This document shows positions 10,804 through 22,588 of a stretch of DNA of 64,000 nucleotides, in pieces. Position numbers and translations under genes: made by a program. Position 1 is the stretch's first letter, and every line of letters starts with the position of its first letter. Below the pieces are notes generated by a model that did no database searches, had not been told where the DNA came from, and saw only the letters and a list, made by a program, of their open reading frames with translations. This DNA comes from Clarkia xantiana subsp. parviflora (lineage: Eukaryota > Streptophyta > Magnoliopsida > Myrtales > Onagraceae), in assembly GCA_036873135.1 (NCBI GenBank), contig JAPTYO010000015.1, positions 5,478,839-5,542,838 on the forward strand. The letters run 5' to 3'.

Positions 10804-13480
10804 GTGTCTGGTAAGGATTTTCTTCTCTGTTTTCATGATTTGCTGATTTTTGCTCTTCTTTTCTCAAATCTTCTTGTTTGTAACCGTTTTAGACGGAGCT
10901 AGTTCTGAAGCTAGGACCCCTTTCTCCTTTGAACTCGCTGTCAATGAGATTTCTGAGGCCTCATATGATATTGCCCTTAGAGAGGGGTGTATTACCTCGG
11001 ATTGGGAGCCTCGTTTCCCGTACGAGTCTCAGCCTGCCGTCAGAAGGAAGCACATTGTTACGCGTCCTCGGGAGGGGGAAGTGTTCGTCTCCGCCGGACA
11101 GATAAGCGCGGGGATTCGGTTCCCCTTCTGCGGAAATTTGGTGGAGATGTGCAACTTTTACAAAACGCACCCTTGTACCTTCTCTCCACACGCCATCCGC
11201 GTTTGGAATGCCTTCCAACTCCTATGCCACCGCCAGCAGTGGACGTACAGTCTATTACTCTTCCGCACCTTCTATGGCATGAAGTGCAACAAGGCTGGTG
11301 TCTGCTCCTTCTCCCCCCGACTCCCCAAGTGGACAAAGGAGCAACTTTCACGTTTCGGTTGGGATAGCGAAACTTGGAAGTTCCACAAGGATCGGGTGCT
11401 GATTCGCGACTCGGGGTCTGACAACAGCGGATGGAAGAAGTATTACTTCTTCGTCCAACACAGCTCCGTCCCCTGGCCTCAATGGGAGGTTGTGGCGGAC
11501 CCTGCCCCCAAGCTTCTGGACTACACTGAGGATGACCTCAACACTCTTCAAATGGTTCAGCTCTACCGTTGGGGAGACAACTTCATACCCCTCGACGCCA
11601 ACAAGCTCCAGGAGAAGGACTTGATTCTTATCGGAGTACGACTCCTTGACTCTGTTTCCAAAGATTTGGTCATCTGGGTAACACTTCTAACCATCTTGTC
11701 TTTTACCTTTGCAGCCGAGAAGGCTTCTCAGCTGACTCATCTCATTATGAAGCAGGGCGAGACTGATGCCGTCCCAAGTGGCTCTAAGAGGAAGCGTAAG
11801 TTGGTGAAGAAGGGCGCCTCCTCTTCCGCTCCTCTGTCTGCTGCTCCTCCAACCAAAGAGCAGGTCGGGGCCGAGAAGGCCAGGAGGGAGGAGATAGATC
11901 GGGCCTTCGGGGCCACCACCGTCGAGGAAGGTAAGCGCGTTCGTCGTGCCATTAAAAGATATAAGAAGCTAGTTCCCCAGGAGTTTATCCCCGCTGATCG
12001 GGAATCGCGGGTTCGGGAAATCAAATACATCCTTCGAGGAGAAGTCCCCCGCGCTCTCAAGGCGGGATATTACAACTTCTTTCGGAAGGACCAGCATCTC
12101 GAACGTCAAATTCTATGGTGTCCTGGTGGAATTCTTCCTGACTATGTTCGTCCTGCCACCGCAGGTCCATCGGAGACTCCTGCTCCGACGAAGGCTGCCA
12201 CTCCAGCGGAGACTGCGGCTCCGCAAGAACTGATGCTGGAGGATGTCCCGGCGGATGCCCAGTTCCGTCGGGTGACTGATTTGGAGGCCTCTCCCTCCGT
12301 CGAAGAGCCTGACGAGGGTGGCCTGCTTCCCCGCGGAAGGTCGGGGCCAAGGAGCCTGAGGCCCGCCGTGAGGGACGTGTCCCGGAGTCCTCCTCCCGAG
12401 CTCCGCACTCCTACTCCTGAGCCTCCTTCGACCGAGGTAGCCCCTCCCACTAATGATGCCGAGGTTATCCCTCCTCTTCCGATGGATGAAAATCTTTACA
12501 AGATTTACACTCCTGACCAGGCGACGGTTCCCTGGCGTCCGATCGAATCCCTTCAAGGGTTTTCGGTTCAACGGGGGAATCTTCAGCCTGACTTGGCCCT
12601 GCATCTGCTGGCAGGGTCAATTCCTCCCGCTTTGAGACTGCCGCTTTGCTTGGCGCGGGAGGACATCGAAGAGGAGTTCCGCGCTATGGCCGTCCGTCGG
12701 ATGGAGGTAATACTTTACCTTTGCCTGTTTTCTTCCTTATTCCTGCCTTCGACCATCGAATTCTAATCTTTTTTCCTTTCGCCTTAGGAAACCGCGGACC
12801 AGCAGCGCTGCTTTGGCATTGCCCTGGCTCTGAAGAGTGCTTTGGAGGAGGCTGAAGCCAAGTCGAACCCCGACGTGCTAGCCAAACTCCAGGCAGACCT
12901 CGACGAGGCTGTGGCGGCCAAGGACAAGATGGCCAAGGAGAAGGGTCTCCTTGACGAGATGGCCAAGGGCCTGCTTAAGCAGGTTCAAGATCATGAGGTC
13001 GTCCTGCGTCGGGAGCAGAGGATGATGTAGGAGGAGCATCGAAGGCACGAGGCGGAAAAGGAGCAGCTCCTCCGCGAGAAAGGCGTTTTTGCGGATCTTC
13101 TCGCGGAGACCAAGGCGAGGTTTGAAGCTGAGAGGGCTGAGTTATCTGCCAAGCTGGCTGAGGCAAAGGCTCAGGGCCTCGAGGAGGGCCGCCTACAGGG
13201 CCGCGAGGAAGGTCTCCAGCAGGGTCGTGAAGAAGGCCGCCTACAGGGCCGGGGGGAGTATCGGAATTCCTAAGAATTCAAGGTGGATGCTGTAGAGTTC
13301 TGCAAGTCCGAGACTCTCGCCCCCGTCGCGGAGAAGTACTTCAACCTCCCCGCGGAGAGTGAAGAGACTGCTGCCGTGGACCCGACTCCGCCGACTACGG
13401 AGCCTTCTGCCCAGGCCCCTCCAAACCTTGCTCCCTCCGATATTGCTGAGGATCCATCTTCCAACAAGGACCAAGTCTAA
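10804..13480 (+). pseudogene. Antisense gene of Tat A: gypsy-type transposon domain plus coiled coil, spliced
   Basis: Function unknown; the N-terminal domain (from ALREGCITSDWEPRF through WTYSLLLFRTFYGMKC to YYFFVQ) resembles the plant 'putative gypsy type transposon' family (Pfam Transposase_28). Inferred parts: a mini-exon at 10804-10810 (GTG where C has ATG), a phase-1 intron 10811-10892 (GTAAGG...TTTTAG), a main exon from 10893, and a phase-0 intron 12707-12787 (GTAATA...CCTTAG). A short gap near 11678-11719 looks intron-like in C, but in A the unspliced frame stays open across it. A basic stretch (KRKRKLVKK) lies near 11790. The last exon is a Lys/Glu/Ala coiled coil ending in GREEGLQQGREEGRLQGR-type repeats and an acidic Pro-rich tail. 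In-frame stops at 13028-13030 (TAG) and 13271-13273 (TAA), with the lost ATG, make this copy defective. Confidence 0.75.
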
Positions 13481-13680
13481 TGTTACATCTTTTTAATCCT
13501 TGTAGTTTTTCTCCTTCGTCTTTTGTATCAGAACTCCTAGGCCTTCGAGCCTTTATATAAGGAATTTCTTTCATCTGTTTTGGTCTCGATAATCATTTGC
13601 ACTTATTTAAAGCGTCTTTAAACTCGTTACTCAGAACGTTCCGATGCACCATTTGAGATTACTCCATATGTCCTTCCGAC

Positions 13681-14215
13681 GTTTTATTCGGGACTTCACC
13701 ATTTAAGGTTTCTCGTCCAATCGGGACTTCACCACTTAAGGTTTCACGTCCAATCGGGACTTCACCACTTAAGGCTTCTCGTCCAATTGGGACTTCACCG
13801 CTTAAGGTTTCTCATCCAATCGGGACTTCACCACTTAAGGCTTCTCGTCCAATCGCACATTATTAAGATGATTTCATCGTACCCTTTGAGGCTTTTATCG
13901 CGTCCTTTCAGACGACTTTAGTCATACCCGTTAGGGCTTTTGGCCACGTCATATAGACGACTTACGCGGACCCGCTAGGGCTTTTTCATACCCGTTAAGG
14001 CTTTTTGTCGCATCATATAGACGACTTACACGGACCCGTTAGGGCTTTTCCGTACCTAGGCTTTTGGTTGCATCATAAAGACGACTTACTTGTACCCCGT
14101 AGGGCTTTTGTCCGTACCTGTTAAGGCTTTTGGCCGCATCATATAGACGACTTACGCATACCCCGCAGGGCTTTTGTCCGTACCTCCTAAGGCTTTTGTC
14201 GCGTCCTTCAGGACG
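13681..14215. repeat. Tandem repeats between the antisense gene and pol of Tat A
   Basis: About five 33-bp units at 13690-13855 share CGGGACTTCACCACTTAAGG then TTTCTCGTCCAAT. They are followed by degenerate longer units (to 14215) with recurring ATAGACGACTTA, CCCGTTAGGGCTTTT and CCTGTTAAGGCTTTTG. 13481-13680 and 14216-14338 hold only the antisense gene's 3' flank and the end of pol. Confidence 0.88.
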
Positions 14216-14338
14216 TCTTACTAATAATTAGAATAAATCTAAAATAATTTGGTCGGAAGCAACTTCTTTTATTAATAACTCAAAGCTTTGCTTACATCGG
14301 ATTGATAGATAACTTGCGCCATTCGCGGCGACTTAATA

Positions 14339-17300
14339 TCAAACATGATACTTCTTCAAGTGTTCGCCTCTGAAGGAATGCTTCAACGTCTTGCCATCAA
14401 GGTCCTCTAGCTTGTATGCATTGGGTGCTGGCATCCCTACGATCTTGTAGGGTCCCTCCCATTTCGGTGATAGCTTGTTGATCCGATCTTGATGAATGAA
14501 CTCGTTCCTCCGCCAGACAAGTTCTCCAACGAAGAACTGTCGGGACTTGACACGCCGATTGTAATATCGGGCTGTTGCCAGACGCATCCGAGCCTGGACT
14601 TCATCAGCCTTCCACCTCTTTTCCTCGAGTAAGTCTAAGTCTAGAAGTCTCATTTCCTCGTTTGTCAGAGGCTCGTAGTATTTTGCGCGATGGGACGCCA
14701 CCGCTATCTCCACGGGAGCGACTGCCTCTGTGCCATAGACCAGGCCAAACGGAGTTTCCCCCGTCGATTGCTTGGGTGTTGTTCTAACAGCCCACAGCAC
14801 GTTCTCGAGCTCATCCAGCCAATGGCCTTGCAAGGCGTAGACTCTCTTCTTCAAGCCATCCATCACGATCTTGTTGGCTGATTCCACTTGGCCATTAGTC
14901 TGAGCGTGGCGGACTGAAGCGGTCCGATGTTCGATGTTCAATTCCTCCAGGTACTCCTTCAACTGAGCCCCATTAAACGGAGGGCCGTTGTCGCTGATCA
15001 ACACTCGAGGGACCCCATACCGGGATATGATCTGAGTTTGAAGGAACTTGAGGATCTGCTGCCCCGTCGTCTTGGCCAATGCCTTAGCTTCTATCCACTT
15101 TGAGAAGTAATCGATGGCCACGAGCAAATACTTGCACTGACCTTTCGCTTGGGGAAGAGGTCCCACCAAGTCAATCCCCCATTGCGCGAAGGGCCATGCA
15201 CTCCTGATGGGCATTAAGTCCGCGGCGGGAGCCACGATATTTGGAGCGTACCTTTGGCATGCATCGCAGGATCGGACCATTGTTGTCGCCTCCTTGTTCA
15301 TCGAAGGCCAATAGTAGCCCAAGTTCAACGCCTTCCTCACAAGAGATCGAGCCCCTTCGTGACAGGCCGCGACTCCTTCGTGTAGCTCCCTCAGGATCCG
15401 ATTCGTGTCAGGTTCCGCCACGCATTTTAGGAAAGGCTTTACATATCCTTTTTTGTATAACTGGTTGTCCACCATCGCGTAGTTGAACGCAATCCGACGC
15501 AACCTGACAGCTGCCACCTCGTCATCGGGGAGTACCCCCGTAGTCAGGTATGTGACCATCGGGGTCATCCAAGTGGGCTTCTCTTCTTCCTCCGATCCTG
15601 TCTCAATAGCGCAGATCTCCGCCGGATCAATGTTTGAGATAATCACCTTCTCTAGGAAATGCACCTTCCGATTCTCCTCGGGGGCCACTCCCAGAGCAAA
15701 CTTGCTTAAGGCATCTGCTTCCGCGTTTTCTTCCCTCGGGATCGCCTCAATATCGAAGCTTTTGAAGCTTCCCTTCAAAGTCTGCACCTCGTGCAAATAC
15801 TTCTTCATTGTCGGGCTCCTGGCTTCATAGTTCCCCTGGACTTGATTTACGACCAAGCTGGCATCACACTTCACCTTTAGATGATCGACTCCCGTACCCT
15901 TGGCAATCTTGAGGCCCGTGATGAGAGCCTCGTACTCCACTTCATTGTTGGTGGCTTTGAACGTCAACGCCAAGGCATATCGTAGGGGCTCGCCTCCACC
16001 GGGCGGTATCAATACGAATCCTGCCCCCGAGCCTTCTACACTCGATGAACCATCAGTGTACATCTCCCAGGTGTTCTCCTCATTTGGCTGCTCTGTTATC
16101 GGGGCTTGTTCTGCTATCGGGACCTCCATGGTTGCCCCCTCTGCGGGACCCGTTACTTCCAGATCGGGTGCCGTAGACTCAGCTATAAAATCTGCCAATG
16201 CCTGGCCCTTAATAGCAGTTCTCGGAGCGAAATGTATACGAAACTCCGTAAGCTCGATGGCCCATTTCACCAATCTCCCCGACGCCTCCGGTCGGTTCAA
16301 AAAGTGCTTCAAGGGCTGATTAGTCAATACCGTGATTTCATGGGCATGGAAGTAAGGTCGTAGCTTTCGAGCGGCAATAATCAACGCAAAGAGATACTTC
16401 TCAATAGCGGGATAATTTATTTCAGACTTGGCAAACGCCTTGCTTACATAATAGACAGGCACTTGGTTGCCCTTGACAATCTTAATCAAAACAGAACTAA
16501 CAGCCACATCAGAAACAGCCAGATAGAGATAAATTGGCTCGCCTGGAACCGGTTTCGCCAACGGCGAAAGGGTACGGAGGTGCTGCTTGAGTGCCTGGAA
16601 CGCCTCCTCGCACTTGTCGGACCATTCGAACTTCTTGTGGGCCCTCAGCACATCAAAAAATGGCATGGCTCGGTCACTCGCCTTGGATAGGAATCGATTC
16701 ATCGCGGCCAACCGGCCATTCAGCACCTGAACCTCCCGATGACTCTTCGGGGACTGCATCTCCTCGATTGCTCGCAGCTTCTCAGGATTCACCTCGATTC
16801 CTCTCTGGCTCACCATGAACCCTAGGAACTTGCCCGAGTTTACTCCGAAAGCGCACTTGTCTGGGTTCAACCGAACCTGATGGAGCTTCATTCGCTCAAA
16901 CGCCGCCGTCAAGTTCTGGACATGGTCTCCTGCCTGTCGGGACTTCACCAACATGTCATCCACATACTCCTCCATGGTTTTCCCCAACATGTCTCCGAAC
17001 AACTTGTTCACCATCCGCTGGTAAGTTGCTCCGGCATTGATCAATCCGAAGGGCATCACGTCGTAGTGGTAGACGTCACTGTCGGCATAGAAAGCCGTAT
17101 GGGGGGCATCTTCCTTCGCCATTTTGATCTGGTTGTATCCGGAATAGGCATCCATGAAGCTCAGCAGTTCATGTCCCGATGTGGCATCCACCAACTGGTC
17201 AATTCTCGGAAGCGGGTAGCAGTCCTTCGGGCAGGCCTTGTTCAAGTCGCGGAAATCGACACACATCCGCCACTTCCCGTTACTCTTTCGCACCAGGACT

Positions 17301-20008
17301 GGGTTAGCAACCCAAGTCTGAAATCGAAGCTCCTTGATGAATCCAGCGTCGAGCAGTCTGCCCACCTCTTGCTGGATCGCGATCCTCTTGTCCGTGCCCA
17401 TCGGACGCCTTCTCTGCCCGATAGGCTTGATCGCGGGATCTATCTTCAGTTCGTGCACTATCACGTCGGGGCTGATTCCTGGCATATCACTCGGGGACCA
17501 GGCAAACAGCTCCTTAAACTCCTTCAGGAGCTCGATCAACTCTCGGGCTCTTTCCTCCGACAAAGCAGACCCGATCTTCACCTTCCTCTGAGGCCCATCA
17601 ATCTCAACCTCCTTCAGATCCTCCATGGGGGCGGGACGCCCATACTCCTCTCGAGGATCGGCATCAGTCTGAAGGACAGTCATGGCTTCCCTCCTTCTCC
17701 TTCGGGTAGCGTTAACATAGCATTTTCGCGATGCTACTTGGTCACCCTTGACCTCTCCGACTCCGTTATCAGTCGGGAACATCATCTTCTGGTGGACCGT
17801 CGAGGCGACTGCCATGAGAGGGTTGATAGTGGTCCTCCCGATAATAGCGTTGTATGCCCCCGCAGATTCCACTACAACGAAATCTACGTTTCGCTTCTCC
17901 ATCTTCCAGCCACTACCAAACTCCACCGGTAAGGTAATCATTCCCAACGGGTAAGAAGTGGAACCAGAGAATCCTACCATCGGGAAGTCCACCTGTGTCA
18001 GGTCCTTTTTCATCTTTCCCATGGCTTCCAGAGCGTCCATGAAAAGGATGTCGGAGGAACTCCCTCCATCTATCAGGATTCGCTTCATCTCGAATCCGTC
18101 CACGTCCAGGGTCACGACCAAGGCGTCGCCGTGAGGGCTCTCCACGCCTACTAGATCTTCCGCTGAGAAAGAAATCACCATTTCCTCCTTCAGGGTCCAC
18201 GACCGGGACCTTTTGCCTAACACCACTGCCGCAGAGATGCGGGAAGCATAATTCTCCCGGGAAGCGGAGGTATCACCTCCCGCCGCCATTCCTCCGTGGA
18301 TGACGTTGATAGTTCCCCGCCTCTCCTTACGGGCACCTGAACCTGAGGCTTCTGGCTCAACCTTCTTCTTCTTCGGGGATCGATCACGGGACTTAGAACG
18401 GGATCGTGACCGACTTTTGGAACGGGATCGGCACCGTCCCCTTCCAACGAACTCCTTTAGCTTCCCCTTCTGGATCAGTTTCTCAATTTCCTTCTTCAGC
18501 TCCCGACAGTTTTCAGTGTCGTGACCATTGGCTCGATGGTAGCGACAGTAACGGTCAGGGCGGCCTCCTAGGAATTCGCCTTCTTTTCTCGGAGGGTATC
18601 GGGCGAGACCCTGCCGGTCCATCACAGCTAACACAGAAGTCATCGAGCCATTGATGGGAACGGCCCGACCCTCTCGTTTGTCCTTCCTCAGGGGACGCTT
18701 GTCCTCTCTTTTCTCGGGGCGACCACGGTTTCTAATTCCCTCCGATTTGTCGCTCCTCTTGCGATCATCTGACAACTTAGACGATGGCTTTCCTCTTCCC
18801 GACTTCGGAGGATCAAGCTCTCCAGCAGCAATCTTCGACTCCTGGACATCGATCTGCTGTTTTACCCTCGCTTGCAGGGCCTCCATACTCCACACAGCCT
18901 TCGCGGCTACGCTGTGCATCAGGTCGGAACCGTACGGAGCGCTCAAGTTCCGCAGGAAAGTACGGATGGTCTCTCCCTCCGAGATTTCTTCATCAATCTC
19001 CGCGGCAGTAGCAGTGAACCGTTGGTAGTAGTATGCCAACGATTCATCGGGCCTCTGTACCACCTGGGTCAGGGACCTTACACTCTTCAGGAGACGCCTT
19101 CGACCTTGGTACTGCTTGATGAAGCGGTCGTGCATATCGGCCCAGCAGGTGATACTTCCTGGCGGTAGGCTGAAGAACCAAGTCATGGCCCTTTCTCCCA
19201 AGGTTATCGGGAACAATGAGCATATGAGGTCATCGTTCGAAGTCCTACCCATACAGGCCTGGACATGCCTCTGAACATGGTGAACTGGGTCCCCCTCACC
19301 ATCGTACTCCTTGATGGTCGGAATACCTAGCCCGGGCGGGGCAACGGTATCTATCAGCCGCGGAACGAAAGGATGGCTGGACCGATCCCTTAGCTCCGAT
19401 GTCATCTGCTTCTGATCGCCCATGCAGATACTGACGATTTTCACCACCTGATCGGGGGTGATGGGGCCATTCAGGGGAATGGTCCTGTTTTGCACTGGTC
19501 CTGGGCCGTCGACCACGAACTTCTCCAGGTGCGCTGGTTCTTTACTCTTGCTCCTGGGCGGAACCTCCTGAACCTCTTCTTCTTCTGGGACCACCCTCGG
19601 AGGAGGTGGAGGTAGCTCTTTTCACGGAGGCAACTCCTCTGTCCTCCTGGCAGCCTCTCTCTTGTCCAACAAGGCCTCCATGGCAGCCAAGAACATGGGC
19701 ATAGCATCTGCTACCGCCTTGGCCAACTCCGAGTTCGAAGACGACCCTTCTTCCCTTCGTGGGACTCTTTCTCCTCCATGGCCCACCGGGTTCGGGGGAG
19801 CCTCGTCCTCCTCCCTACGCGGGATGTCCTGCCTGTTCATCTCCGTGTCTCGGACTGAGACCTCATAACCATCACCCTGCCCCCCTGTCTGGGAAAGAGC
19901 GGGGTTCTCACCTTGTTCAGCAACACGTTCTGGCAACTGGGAATTCACAGTTCCTACGGGACGGGAACTGCCAGCCTGAATCTGCTTCTTCTTGCCACCA
20001 CCGGCCAT
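14339..20008 (-). CDS. Gag-pol polyprotein of Tat A, intact except for one in-frame TGA
   Basis: Codons run in one frame from ATG at 20008 to the stop at 14339, broken only by TGA at 19622-19624 after 128 codons. The downstream open frame has 1751 residues. Using its numbering: gag capsid about 95-250; CCHC-like knuckle C350-H353-H358-C363; Arg/Ser-rich tract 390-407; protease LIDGGSSSD near 507; RT about 745-925 with FMDAYSGY and YVDD (877-880); first RNase H about 1020-1135; second, archaeal-type RNase H 1176-1300 (YTDGSS, E1219, D1243, D1294); integrase zinc finger H1405/H1412/C1443/C1446; integrase catalytic D1475, D1535, E1571. No chromodomain follows. It would package, reverse-transcribe and integrate the element. 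The paired RNase H domains are diagnostic of Tat elements. Confidence 0.96.
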
Positions 20009-20040
20009 TGATCTGGTAGAAACTATCTTGACTTTTCGTA

Positions 20041-20061
20041 AGTTCCCACAGACGGCGCCAA
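20041..20061 (-). promoter_or_regulatory. Primer-binding site of Tat A
   Basis: In element sense, one base after the 5' LTR, the sequence is TGGCGCCGTCTGTGGGAAC. Its first nine or so bases match the complement of the 3' end of a plant Asp tRNA (ending ACGGCGCCA). The match beyond that is weak, so the tRNA identity is uncertain. Elements B and D carry the same start. Confidence 0.7.
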
Positions 20062-20802
20062 TGTTGGATCACGGGCGAAGCTCCGTTACGTTCTTGACGG
20101 GATGCTCTGAACTCCTGGGCTCCGCGTAATCCTGCAAAAGGGGATGACCTGGGTGGTGACCCAGAATCCCTCTCCGATGCTTAAATGAGTATGTGATCAA
20201 TGGGGGTAATAGCAGTAATCTCAATGCGTATTAGAGAGTCTGTGTTTTCTGGGGTAACCTCCTCCTTTATATAGAAGGAGGAGTTGCCCAGCTACCTGTG
20301 ACCATACTTGGCCGTTGTACCCATGATTCCGTGTATCTCGCCACGATTCCGTATATCTCGCCCCACGCCCCGCGTATCTTACCCGTACTCCGCGTATCTC
20401 GGGCATGCCCTGCGTATCTCGGGGAATTTATCCTTATCTCTAACCGTCTCCCATTACTCTATCTAGTAGGCGGGTTTCTCGGTCTTTATCCTCTGATCAC
20501 AAGTCCCGACTCCTGTCGGAGACTCCAGAGTTGTCTCATTCTAGATCACCACCCAGGACCTTCAGTCTCTACGGGACAGGTCCAGCCTCTGCGGGGCTTT
20601 ATTATCGGGGCCTTTACTAAGGCATATCGGGGCCTACTCAGAGGCTTCTTGTCGGGAGCATTCAGCTCATACATCAGGACCACTAAAGTCGGGACCCTTC
20701 ATACTGGGCCTCTGGGCCTTCCAGGCTTTTCACGAGGCCCACTGGACCTACTCGCCGTCCATTGGCTGTTAACGGGGCTAACGATTTCATCGGAACCCAT
20801 CA
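20062..20802 (-). repeat. 5' LTR of Tat A
   Basis: 741 bp. Promoter TATATAAAG on the minus strand at 20265-20273; downstream of it GCATCGGAGAGGG and the hairpin at 20149-20164. This LTR would drive gag-pol. Confidence 0.96.
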
Positions 20803-21250
20803 CCTGGTAAGATCCACCTCTTTACCAATCCACAGCTCATATGGTGTCGTGTCCATCGATTTGTAGGTACACGGTTTACTACATGAGTAGCAGTCAACAA
20901 CGCATTACCCAAGGAGATCGGAAGTTGAGCTTGGGTCATCATGGTTCTTACCATGTCCAAGAATGTACGATTACGTCTCTCCGCCACACCGTTCTATTGT
21001 GTCGTATAAGGGAACGTCGTTTGACAGACAATACCCCTTTCATTTCATAACTTATCAAAATCATTCGAGAGGTATTCACCACCTCTGTCAGTTCGTAAGG
21101 TTTTCACCTTACATTCCAGCTGATTATCCACGAGATTGAGATAGTTCTTTAAAGCATTCAATGGTCTCGGATTTACGAGTAATCAGATGAGTAAACCCAC
21201 AAAGGGAAAAGTTATCAATGAATGTTATTCTAAGCTTCAAAATTATACAT
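20803..21250 (-). pseudogene. Copia 2 integrase core, second half after Tat A insertion
   Basis: Minus-strand reading gives KVKTLRTDRGGEYLS (second catalytic Asp), then a stop, then TTFPYTTQNGVAERRNRTF (third catalytic residue, Glu) and DMVRTMMTQAQLPIS. It continues across Tat A into 9490. Integrase would insert the cDNA. The frame carries at least one stop near 21055 and the conserved Trp after LPIS is missing. Confidence 0.88.
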
Positions 21251-21904
21251 CTTTCCATTAAATTTTTACTTCGAATCGATGTGTTTCGATTTTACACGGA
21301 ATTCATGGGTTGCGCACGCCACACAGAAGTGTTACCCTAGGTGAAATCGTTTCTTTTCAAAATTTAATCATCAGTGTCATACATGTTCGTCGTTACGATA
21401 TCAATTATACTTACGGAGTACTAACAAATAAGAAAACTAAGTAGTTCTAGCTAGTTATGCAATCGATGGGTTACTAATGATAATTGAGTGTGTTAATCGT
21501 TTCTTTCATTCGACCTCTTTGACCTGGCCGAAAACTTTGGTTTAAGTCCCTATTACCGGATTTTGTTCAGATCGATCCATTTGACCGGATCGATGATTTA
21601 ATAAGTAAATTGTACTTCAAATAGAATGACATTCAATCTCAATGAAAATTAATTTATTCAATAATCTAAAACCCAAAAAACCAAAGTTATCAGTTCAAAT
21701 GAAAAAAGAAAGATGAAACGACAATGATAATGTTCTTAATAATAAGGCAGCATTAAGAAAAGAAAAGATAGTCGAGAACTCCGAGCCATGCCTAACACCA
21801 CACCTGAAAAAATTCACGAGGGAATCAAATCAGATGATATGTGTCTGAATAAAACCTTTTATAGCTTTATGTACATGAAAAACGAGGCGTACGTTAGACG
21901 CACA
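21251..21904. other. Copia 2 spacer between integrase and gag, no readable gene
   Basis: AT-rich sequence related to the matching spacers in copia 1 (near 5900-6500) and copia 3 (near 41350-41950), for example the CAATCGATGGGT block. No protease or zinc knuckle can be read. Confidence 0.6.
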
Positions 21905-22588
21905 CTAGCAACGGTGATGTGACCCACCAGATTTTCGTTTAGATCTTTTGTTGCTCGATTCTTTCAGCATCATGCATATATGAGAGAAGTAGTCCTTCGA
22001 CTCATGGGATTCATCTGAGATGGAGGTTTCTCTGTCGTAGCCACCTTTGAACATATCTACAGTTGTCTTAATCGATTTGATCAGACGTGTGAGTCCATTA
22101 TCGTCGGCGAACCACGAGAGAGGGAACCTTTTCATTACGAGATGAATCCTATGCCACGCATCCTCTTCGTCATTAGGGTCATGATAGGCTTTTACACCGG
22201 CATCCATGCGGAGAATACCATCATATTTAACCATGAGGTTTCTAGCTTCAGCGGCCTTTCCTTCGGCGGAACGAAGGTGTAAGGCACACCAAAGATGTAA
22301 TGCCCTGATGTTCATGAATTTCTCCTCAATTTCAGCTGTCGGGGTTGAATAGATCAACGCTTTCGCAGTATGATCTTTGCGCGACCTTTCATCGTCAAAG
22401 TGGTACGGACTACCATATTCATCCGTAGAGGCCCTCTCCGCTTTCGGATTTATGTAGTCGTCAACATCCGCAACAGAGAGGAGGTTTAACACATACGCCT
22501 TCCATTCATCATAATTAAATTCATTGAGATTGCGAGGAGTATAGAATTGCACTATATGAGCCATTGAAACTAACACATTTACAAACAA
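21905..22588 (-). pseudogene. Copia 2 gag-like open frame, 227 residues
   Basis: This is the best-preserved copy of the gag shared by copia 1, 2 and 3. It opens MFVNVLVSMAHIVQFYTP and continues NLNEFNYDEWKAYVLNLL, a typical start for plant copia capsid proteins, then ALHLWCALHLRSAEGKAAEAR and FPLSWFADDNGL. It ends in a basic tail (SSNKRSKRKSGG). No CCHC knuckle follows. The frame is open, but the element around it is fragmented, so I class it as non-functional. Assignment to gag rests on position and general resemblance, not a database match. Confidence 0.65.

Larger units (their letters stand above)
9491..20802 (-). mobile_element. Complete Tat-lineage LTR retrotransposon 'A', 11,312 bp
   Basis: LTRs at 9491-10231 and 20062-20802 are both 741 bp, begin TGTTGG and end CCATCA on the plus strand, and differ at about 10 positions (roughly 98.6% identical). 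The element is flanked by the 5-bp direct repeat CCTGG (9486-9490 and 20803-20807). Gag-pol runs on the minus strand, so the 5' LTR is on the right. Order in element sense: LTR, primer site, gag-pol (20008-14339), tandem repeats, antisense gene (13480-10641), purine tract, LTR. Dual RNase H and an extra antisense gene place it in the Tat/Retand group. It sits inside the integrase of copia 2. Confidence 0.97.

Noticed and set aside
11678..11719. Firm second intron in the antisense gene of A
   Set aside because: GT...AG ends exist, but using GCAG as acceptor breaks the phase, using the next AG gives only 42 bp, and the unspliced frame is open in A and E; left as uncertain.
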